Positions 6,658-11,236 of a DNA stretch of 11,236 nucleotides are shown in pieces. Both the position numbers and the translations under genes were made by a program. The stretch is from Hepatobacter sp965661165. Its GTDB lineage: Bacteria > Pseudomonadota > Alphaproteobacteria > Holosporales > Hepatobacteraceae. The number at the start of each line of letters is the position of its first letter. Position 1 is the first letter of the stretch. Where the stretch lies: positions 1-11,236 of the forward strand of contig CBFICL010000032.1 in the NCBI GenBank assembly GCA_965661165.1. The letters are read 5' to 3'. A model generated the notes under the pieces. It made no database searches. It worked only from the letters and a program-made list of their open reading frames with translations, and was not told the DNA's origin.

Positions 6658-7362
6658 TCAGCGACGATCCCCAAACAAGCGCAGCAAGGCAAAAAACATG
6701 TTGATGAAGTCAAGATATAAAGACAACGCCCCCAAGACAACAGATTTTTTTCGCACATCCTCTCCAGCACTGGGTTGATAGAGCCTGGCAATCATTTGCA
6801 CATCATAGGCTGTAAGCCCGGTAAACACCAAAACCGCAATCACAGACAACGCCATCTGCAAAGGCGTGCTGCCCACAAACAGATTCACAACCGAAGCCAA
6901 CACAAGACCCAACACCCCCATAAACAAAAAGGATCCCCAGTTCGTGAGATCACGCTTGGTGGTATACCCATAAAGGCTCATGCCGCCAAACATGCAGGAT
7001 GTAATCAGAAACACACGTGCCACGCTTTCCATGGTGTAAATAAGGAAAACAGACGATGTGGTAGCACCCATAAGGGCCGCATACCCCCAAAACAGCATCT
7101 GCGCTGTAGACGCACGCAACCGGCCAATGCTGGCCCCCAAGGTCACAGGCACCGCCAATGTGGCAATCAATAACACCCACACAAGAGGCGTCCCTAAAAT
7201 CACACGATAAAGAGCGGGTGTACTGGCCACAACATAGGCCACCAGGCCCGTCAAGGCCAACCCCAACCCCATGGTAGAAAACACTTTTTGCATATAGACG
7301 CGCAAGCCTGCGTCAATCAAAACGCCGCCACGCCCCACCGACTTATTCAACGAACGATCCAT
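6658..7362 (-). CDS. Bax inhibitor-1/YccA family membrane protein
   Basis: Multi-spanning inner-membrane protein of the BI-1 (TMBIM) family; related proteins act as pH-sensitive Ca2+ leak channels or modulate the FtsH protease, but the role in this organism is unknown. The 234 residues include a short N-terminal cytosolic part with RVYMQKVFSTMGLGLALTG, characteristic of bacterial members, six hydrophobic segments (about 29-49, 59-79, 86-108, 114-134, 143-163, 168-186) and a semi-hydrophobic C-terminal segment (209-230). The family acidic residues are present in AYDVQMI (Asp187) and LYLDFINMFFALLRLFG (Asp218). ATG 7362 has a strong GAGGAG eight bases upstream. It is probably the first gene of a transcript continuing into the uracil-DNA glycosylase and atpI genes, expressed from a promoter at about 7419-7447. 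Confidence 0.92.
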   Translation of the reverse strand: MDRSLNKSVGRGGVLIDAGLRVYMQKVFSTMGLGLALTGLVAYVVASTPALYRVILGTPLVWVLLIATLAVPVTLGASIGRLRASTAQMLFWGYAALMGATTSSVFLIYTMESVARVFLITSCMFGGMSLYGYTTKRDLTNWGSFLFMGVLGLVLASVVNLFVGSTPLQMALSVIAVLVFTGLTAYDVQMIARLYQPSAGEDVRKKSVVLGALSLYLDFINMFFALLRLFGDRR

Positions 7363-7395
7363 GACTTTTTCTCCTCACTCACCACATACCCGAAA

Positions 7396-7418
7396 GGGCA
7401 CACTCCGAGTGTATGCCC
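7396..7418. promoter_or_regulatory. Palindrome over the predicted transcript start of the BI-1 family gene
   Basis: A perfect 13-base palindrome ACACTC-C-GAGTGT (7400-7412) sits inside a longer inverted repeat with GGGC/GCCC ends (7396-7418). It directly abuts the TATAAT box and covers the expected start point. This suits a repressor operator or a hairpin at the very 5' end of the transcript. No T-run follows, so it is not a terminator. Confidence 0.4.
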
Positions 7419-7447
7419 ATTATATCGAAAAATCAAAAATAAAATCA
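7419..7447 (-). promoter_or_regulatory. Promoter for the BI-1 family / uracil-DNA glycosylase / atpI transcript
   Basis: On the minus strand a perfect TATAAT (7424-7419) lies 57 bases upstream of ATG 7362. With a 17-base T-rich spacer the -35 position reads TGATTT (7447-7442), a poor match. The -10 box is convincing and the -35 is not, so a helper activator is possible. Confidence 0.5.
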
Positions 7448-7497
7448 CCTTGGCCCAATAATACGCCCCTCTGCATAAAAATGCGCACAATGACAAG

Positions 7498-7529
7498 ACG
7501 TAACGTGCGTTTAGCGTAACATGCGCTTA
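7498..7529. repeat. Two tandem 16-bp repeats at the sdhE 3' end
   Basis: ACGTAACGTGCGTTTA (7498-7513) is followed immediately by GCGTAACATGCGCTTA (7514-7529), identical at 13 of 16 positions. The second unit contains the stop codon of the sdhE-like gene. No function can be assigned. Confidence 0.5.
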
Positions 7530-7763
7530 GCCATCGCTATACACAGCAAGGTTTGCATAAAAAGAAGGCCATGGCGCGCACCCCGTCAAGATTTTGATCA
7601 AATCACCATCATCACCATCGAGAAACGCATCCAACACAGGCCACATCTCTTCAGGCGCACGCGCCAAGCATGCGTGCACAAAACGGCTTACCAGCACATC
7701 TGCTTCCCGCATGCCCCTGTGGGTTCCCTTGAAATGCAAACGTTTTTTCATGGCTACTGACAT
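7527..7763 (-). CDS. sdhE: SdhE-like FAD assembly factor for succinate dehydrogenase
   Basis: Small cytosolic protein (78 residues) of the SdhE/SDHAF2 family, which promotes covalent FAD attachment to SdhA. It has the family's RGMRE motif (residues 16-20 in THRGMREADVLVSRF), preceded by the usual basic KKRLHFKGTHR, and the later helix PVLDAFLDGDDGDLIKILTG, which corresponds to the family's D-x-D-L-x-x-x-x-x-G ending. The frame is open further upstream (to 7847), but that part overlaps lpxB. ATG 7763 fits the family length, has GGGGTG eight bases upstream and leaves 19 bases after the lpxB stop. A second ATG at 7751 lacks a ribosome site. It probably shares a transcript with lpxI and lpxB. The last 17 residues are divergent. 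No clear terminator was seen downstream. Confidence 0.8.
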   Translation of the reverse strand: MSVAMKKRLHFKGTHRGMREADVLVSRFVHACLARAPEEMWPVLDAFLDGDDGDLIKILTGCAPWPSFYANLAVYSDG

Positions 7764-7782
7764 GATAAACGCACCCCAATCC

Positions 7783-9015
7783 TTAAATGTGCGAAGCTTT
7801 TTTCTTTGCGTAAGCCCCCGCAACGGCCAAGGCCACACCTTCGCCAAAAGCGTGCGACCCGCGCACTTTTTCTGCCAGGCTCAACAGCTGTTCTTTCTGC
7901 TTTGCGCGCGCTTGGGGGTGTTGCAACAAATAGTTTACATGGGGCCAAACCCCTTCTTCACAGCACGCCTCTTGCAAACATTCAGGCACCGCCGTGGTCC
8001 CTAGCAAAATGTTGGGTAAACTGACAACCGGCGTTGTGAGCACGCGGCGCAGCCCCCACGCCAACAGCGGCGTCACCTGATAGGCCACAACCATGGGACA
8101 CCCCGCCATGGCCAACTCAAGCGTGGATGTGCCTGAGGCCACAAGTGCCAGCGTAGCAGCACGCATAAGCGACAGGCGCTGTTTCACATCCTCAAAAGCC
8201 ACCACATAAGCCTTCCCCAAAGAGAGGTCCACATATTTCTGCACCTCTTGTTTCAGATGCGGCAGTGTCAACACCACAATTTGCGGCGGTGGGCTACAAG
8301 TCTGAGCCTTTTGCCCGATGGTTAAGAACAGAGAGGCCATCGCTTTCAATTCTTGCGTACGGCTCCCCGGCATCAACAGCAAAATGGGACGCTTAGACGA
8401 AAGGCCAGGACACAGTGTTTCTAAGGAGATATCCCGTGAAGCATCATACCCCCAATCTGCTGTGGGATGGCCCACGAAGGTGGTGGCCAGACCATGCTTT
8501 TCAAAATAGGGTCCCTCAAACGCAAACAACGTGCAGAGATGATCGAGAAAAGCCGCCACGTGACGCGCGCGTCCTGGGCGCCAGGCCCACACAGACGGGG
8601 CCACGCAATGCACCTTCACCAAGGAGGACGGCGCACTTTTCGCCAGACGGAGCGTAAAATCAGGTGCATCTATGGTGATCAGGATGTCTGTCTGACGGCG
8701 TCGCAATAGGCGCTTCATCTTGATAAAAGTCCGCACAAGGGTTAGCCCCTTTGTCAAGAAAGACAACCCACCCAGGCTCAAGGTGACCAAAGACACCTCA
8801 GAAGTAAACGCGCCAACCTTCATCATGCAAGGCCCACCGATGCCCCAGAAGGTGTAGGCCGTACCGCTTTTCTTCAACGCCTCAATCACAGCTTTGCCCA
8901 GCACATCACCCGAGGGCTCACCCACCACGATGCACACCGACAAAGGCCGCGTCTGACCGCGCTGTTTAGGCACGACTTTCTTTACACCATCTTTATTTGT
9001 CACCACAAAAAACAT
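7783..9015 (-). CDS. lpxB: Lipid-A-disaccharide synthase
   Basis: Membrane-associated GT19 glycosyltransferase joining UDP-2,3-diacylglucosamine to lipid X to form the lipid A disaccharide. The 410-residue length is near the family norm. Motifs in order: GEPSGD (32-37), GIGGPCM (58-64), IDAPDF (115-120), APSVWAWRPGR (139-149), FEGPYFEKHG (166-175), FVGHP (180-184), MPGSR (215-219) and ASGTSTLE (293-300). The substrate of the preceding step is supplied by LpxI, encoded 20 bases upstream. The start is uncertain: ATG 9015 has GAGGG directly against it, which is too close, whereas GTG at 9006 lies nine bases from that GAGGG. The first 23 residues are not conserved in kind, so either start leaves the enzyme intact. 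The N-terminal acceptor-side region (70-90) is more divergent than the rest. Confidence 0.95.
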   Translation of the reverse strand: MFFVVTNKDGVKKVVPKQRGQTRPLSVCIVVGEPSGDVLGKAVIEALKKSGTAYTFWGIGGPCMMKVGAFTSEVSLVTLSLGGLSFLTKGLTLVRTFIKMKRLLRRRQTDILITIDAPDFTLRLAKSAPSSLVKVHCVAPSVWAWRPGRARHVAAFLDHLCTLFAFEGPYFEKHGLATTFVGHPTADWGYDASRDISLETLCPGLSSKRPILLLMPGSRTQELKAMASLFLTIGQKAQTCSPPPQIVVLTLPHLKQEVQKYVDLSLGKAYVVAFEDVKQRLSLMRAATLALVASGTSTLELAMAGCPMVVAYQVTPLLAWGLRRVLTTPVVSLPNILLGTTAVPECLQEACCEEGVWPHVNYLLQHPQARAKQKEQLLSLAEKVRGSHAFGEGVALAVAGAYAKKKASHI

Positions 9016-9035
9016 CCCTCACGATAAATGAATCC

Positions 9036-9839
9036 TCACACCCCCCACATGATCAGCCCTTCACGGTCTGCGAATGCTTTCATGGGTGCCGGTTCTAAGA
9101 AAATAATCTGTTTCGCGCGAAAAGCAAGGCCTGCGAAGCCATAATCCAGCAAAAATCTGAGGGTCTGTGTGCCCACCACCGGAGGATCCAACCGCACATC
9201 CTGTGTTTTTTTAGCGCTTTTAATTAAAAAAGCCTTTTTATGCTCACGCATCAAGGGCTGTGTGCGCTGAATCAGCCCATCTGTGCCCTCCGCAGCTTCA
9301 ATCCCCACAATCCAACCTAATTCTGTAACAAGCGCTTGCCCCACATCAAAAGGGGACAACGCATCTAATACATCAAGACCTTTGCGGATATGGTCTTGAT
9401 CTTCACGGGTGGGCACGTGGACAGAAAAAGCACCCGCGCCAGGCAGGGTGTGAGGTAAAATTGACTGTGGGCTCACCACCTCCATGCCTTCTTTGGCCAA
9501 TTGTGTGGCGAGAAAACGGAGCCAATGATCATCCCCTTTCGGTTGTTTCATGAGGGCACCCAACCAGCGGCTTCCCTGCCAATCTACACGCAGTGAACTT
9601 AATGAAGGACGCTGAAACGCCCCGGCCATCACCACCTGGGCCACGTGATACTGACGCAGAAAATCTAGGGCCTTTCCCACCTGCCCCAGCGATAGGGAGA
9701 GGTGAGGTGCTGACCAGGTGGCCTCCTTATGATCCTGCCCATAACTGAGCACCACAAAAGACCGGCCTTCTTCCTGCAGCCGCCGCGCGAGCAGAAGGGG
9801 AAACGCCCCTTCCCCTGCAATGATGCCTAGGGCTGTCAT
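9036..9839 (-). CDS. lpxI: UDP-2,3-diacylglucosamine pyrophosphatase LpxI
   Basis: Hydrolyses UDP-2,3-diacylglucosamine to lipid X and UMP, the step before LpxB. LpxI (formerly DUF1009) is unrelated to LpxH and is typical of alphaproteobacteria. The 267-residue protein starts with GIIAGEGAFPLLLARRL (5-21). It has GDDHWLR (102-108), EGTD (184-187) and RLDPPVVGTQTL (216-227), in which Asp218 probably corresponds to the Asp reported as essential in the Caulobacter enzyme. ATG 9839 has AAGGAG five bases upstream. Alphaproteobacteria often carry lpxD-fabZ-lpxA just before lpxI; here lpxI is the first gene, with a 258-base gap to a divergent gene, and no convincing promoter was recognised for it in that gap. 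Confidence 0.95.
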   Translation of the reverse strand: MTALGIIAGEGAFPLLLARRLQEEGRSFVVLSYGQDHKEATWSAPHLSLSLGQVGKALDFLRQYHVAQVVMAGAFQRPSLSSLRVDWQGSRWLGALMKQPKGDDHWLRFLATQLAKEGMEVVSPQSILPHTLPGAGAFSVHVPTREDQDHIRKGLDVLDALSPFDVGQALVTELGWIVGIEAAEGTDGLIQRTQPLMREHKKAFLIKSAKKTQDVRLDPPVVGTQTLRFLLDYGFAGLAFRAKQIIFLEPAPMKAFADREGLIMWGV

Positions 9840-10036
9840 GGCAGCTCCTTATTTCGCCCTGATGATAGATCAAGGCTAGCACACCCTGCCGCATTGCCCT
9901 AGCTCTTTTTGGCGAAAGCATCAAAGCCGCTAACAAAGGCCTGACGCCATGAGCAAGGGGGAAAATCTAGTATCCTCAAGACGGGATCCACAGCATGCCC
10001 CCTGCAGCCCACCTACCATGACCTGCTTTTTTGTTG

Positions 10037-10064
10037 TTGACAAATGGGCATGTTTTGATAGGTT
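10037..10064 (+). promoter_or_regulatory. Possible promoter of the exported cysteine-rich protein gene
   Basis: A consensus TTGACA (10037-10042) is followed after 16 bases by TAGGTT (10059-10064), a three-of-six match to the -10 consensus. It would give a leader of about 27 bases before ATG 10098. The rest of the 9840-10097 intergenic stretch shows no other element I can support. Confidence 0.4.
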
Positions 10065-10097
10065 GCGAGCGAAAGTGCTTCATGGAAACCTAGGTTC

Positions 10098-11236
10098 ATG
10101 AACAGGAAGATTATCAGCGTGGCAACGATGGTGCTGTGCCTTTTCTTTGCGAACACCCTCCTTGCGGGCACAAGAGGAGATGATAGCGAAGCAGGCCCGG
10201 CTGAAAGCCATGCATCTGAGATGCGTGTGCGCCGTGATGACCCTGAAAAAGCTGGTGCCCTCATGCCGAAGGCTAAACAAACGTTTTTTCAGCGTATGCA
10301 ACCTAGAGACACCTGTTGGCTCACTGTCCGCACGTGTGAGAAAGGACAACCTTCACAAGAAGCCGCTCTGTACCATTGCGTGCCCCCAATAGACACCTCC
10401 TACACGGGCACTCTCTTTCGTATCTTCACACAACGGTTCGACTCTTTATCACCTCTTAAGAAACAAGATGTGCCCTCAACGCTTTCTACGGCGTCGTCTG
10501 TGGATGATGTGTATGGTGTGCTTACACAGCTGCTCGCCACAGGCAGCCAAAAAGAAGAAAAAGAAGAATACATTCTCTATTGGGTCTGTCATGAAAAGTA
10601 TTTAAGTCAACGGTGCCAGGCCGTCTTCCCACCCCTGCGCAGCGAACACCTTACCTGCCTTTATTTTGGATCTGGGTTTTTATCTTCTTATCACCTGCAG
10701 GGCGTTGATACCCCTAACCTTAAACGGTGTATCTATGCACAGGAAAGCCCTGGCTTGGCGGACACCAAGAAAGCCAGTCACCCTGCAAAAAGCGATGTTG
10801 GTCCTGCTGGCGCCCAACACTTTGGAGAAGCCTTCTTTCCTGCCATTGCCATCACAAAAACCGCGGACATTTTTTCAGTAATAGATGTGAGTATGCTCAC
10901 CATGCATCCTTTTCCCCATGACCGCCTTTTCCCTCACCACGGTGATACGTTCTCTGGCGTCACGTTTTGGGGACGCTTTATTGCCATTCCCCGCCGCAGC
11001 CTTGACAGGGCACAAGGGCCATGCCCACCTACTCTTTTTTGTGCTGGGCATGAGTGGGGCTATGTTGACTCTCTTTCTTCTTCAAAATCACCCACACGCA
11101 TGCCTCAAAGCCGTGGTTCAAAAGGAAAACGGGCAAATACCCTTGTTGGTAGCAGGGAGAATTCAGTGGTTTCGTTGATTCCTGAGCGTGAAGACCCTAT
11201 AGAGGAAGATCCTCTGACACAAAGGTTTTCTAGCCC
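10098..11236 (+). CDS. Unrecognised exported cysteine-rich protein, 3' end beyond the window
   Basis: An uninterrupted frame of 379 codons runs from ATG 10098 through the right edge without a stop. I do not recognise the family. The N-terminus MNRKIISVATMVLCLFFANT plus LLAG is a classic Sec signal peptide (basic n-region, hydrophobic core, likely cleavage after Ala23). The mature part has nine Cys (73, 80, 94, 164, 173, 187, 211, 309, 315), which suits disulfide bonding in the periplasm or outside. Two stretches look alike: W74-C80-C94-PP and W162-C164-C173-PP. Residues 326-379 are Ser/Lys/Arg-rich, then acidic and Pro-rich, and look disordered. An in-frame TAG at 10059 and the lack of another start make ATG 10098 the likely start; its ribosome site is weak. 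Overlapping frames (10147-10392, 10666-10881, 10918-11178) are shorter and lack export features. It is divergent from lpxI. An effector or envelope role is speculation. Confidence 0.75.
   Translation, partial: MNRKIISVATMVLCLFFANTLLAGTRGDDSEAGPAESHASEMRVRRDDPEKAGALMPKAKQTFFQRMQPRDTCWLTVRTCEKGQPSQEAALYHCVPPIDTSYTGTLFRIFTQRFDSLSPLKKQDVPSTLSTASSVDDVYGVLTQLLATGSQKEEKEEYILYWVCHEKYLSQRCQAVFPPLRSEHLTCLYFGSGFLSSYHLQGVDTPNLKRCIYAQESPGLADTKKASHPAKSDVGPAGAQHFGEAFFPAIAITKTADIFSVIDVSMLTMHPFPHDRLFPHHGDTFSGVTFWGRFIAIPRRSLDRAQGPCPPTLFCAGHEWGYVDSLSSSKSPTRMPQSRGSKGKRANTLVGSRENSVVSLIPEREDPIEEDPLTQRFSS

Noticed and set aside
6775..7173. Plus-strand His/Gln-rich frame of 132 codons
   Set aside because: It is antisense to the membrane segments of the BI-1 family gene; such composition is expected opposite hydrophobic codons.
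7396..7418. Hairpin upstream of the BI-1 family gene considered as a terminator of the sdhE transcript
   Set aside because: No T-run follows on the minus strand and it abuts a TATAAT box, which fits an operator better.
7463..7485. GCAT/ATGC mini-hairpin after sdhE considered as a terminator
   Set aside because: Only four base pairs with the T-run in the loop rather than after the stem.
7594..8004. Plus-strand frame of 136 codons opposite sdhE and lpxB
   Set aside because: It is antisense to two recognisable genes and its translation resembles no protein.
10013..10264. Minus-strand frame of 83 codons between lpxI and the unknown exported gene
   Set aside because: It overlaps the signal peptide region of the longer plus-strand gene, shows no family features and has no good ribosome site.
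10918..11178. Plus-strand frame of 86 codons with a hydrophobic segment
   Set aside because: It lies wholly inside the 379-codon frame in another phase and lacks a ribosome site; the long frame explains the region better.
1..11236. CRISPR array, tRNA or rRNA genes, insertion sequences, phage or toxin-antitoxin genes
   Set aside because: No regularly spaced repeats, cloverleaf-like sequence, transposase motif or matching small gene pair was found on either strand.

Overview
The window looks like an alphaproteobacterial chromosome segment with roughly half GC. Every recognisable housekeeping protein is of the alphaproteobacterial type: a ComEC without a visible beta-lactamase domain, LpxI (the enzyme alphaproteobacteria use in place of LpxH), an AtpI-type protein, a Bax-inhibitor-1 family protein and a family-4-like uracil-DNA glycosylase. 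LpxI and LpxB show a Gram-negative cell that makes lipid A. Two secreted chitinase-like proteins, a cysteine-rich exported protein and broken-up operons would suit a host-associated lineage. A Holosporales-type bacterium of a chitin-bearing host (for example a Hepatobacter-like shrimp parasite) is one guess, held with low confidence because nothing here is diagnostic at genus level.

Layout. 1-1724 (+): 3' part of comEC, open at the left edge. 1676-3316 (-) and 3558-5237 (-): tandem paralogues built as signal peptide, shared N-terminal beta-type domain, fibronectin III domain and GH18 chitinase-like domain. They are separated by a strong intrinsic terminator. The upstream copy keeps the GH18 catalytic DxDxE motif; the downstream copy has lost it. 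5458-7362 (-): Bax-inhibitor-1 family gene, then uracil-DNA glycosylase, then atpI, close together or overlapping and probably one transcript. It is headed by a TATAAT box abutting a palindrome. 7527-9839 (-): lpxI, lpxB and an sdhE-like gene with gaps of about 20 bases, probably another transcript. 10098-11236 (+): a long open frame with no stop before the right edge. It encodes an exported cysteine-rich protein I do not recognise, transcribed divergently from lpxI.

How the genes work together. LpxI makes lipid X and LpxB joins lipid X to UDP-diacylglucosamine, so the two are consecutive steps of lipid A synthesis. SdhE supports flavinylation of succinate dehydrogenase and AtpI supports ATP synthase assembly; each sits apart from its own enzyme complex. 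The GH18 pair probably acts outside the cytoplasm on chitin or a related glycan, one copy as a likely enzyme and the other as a likely non-catalytic binder. The most notable observations are the degenerate GH18 copy and the unrecognised exported protein at the right edge. No tRNA, rRNA, CRISPR array, insertion sequence or phage gene was seen, and no gene-free stretch exceeds about 260 bases.
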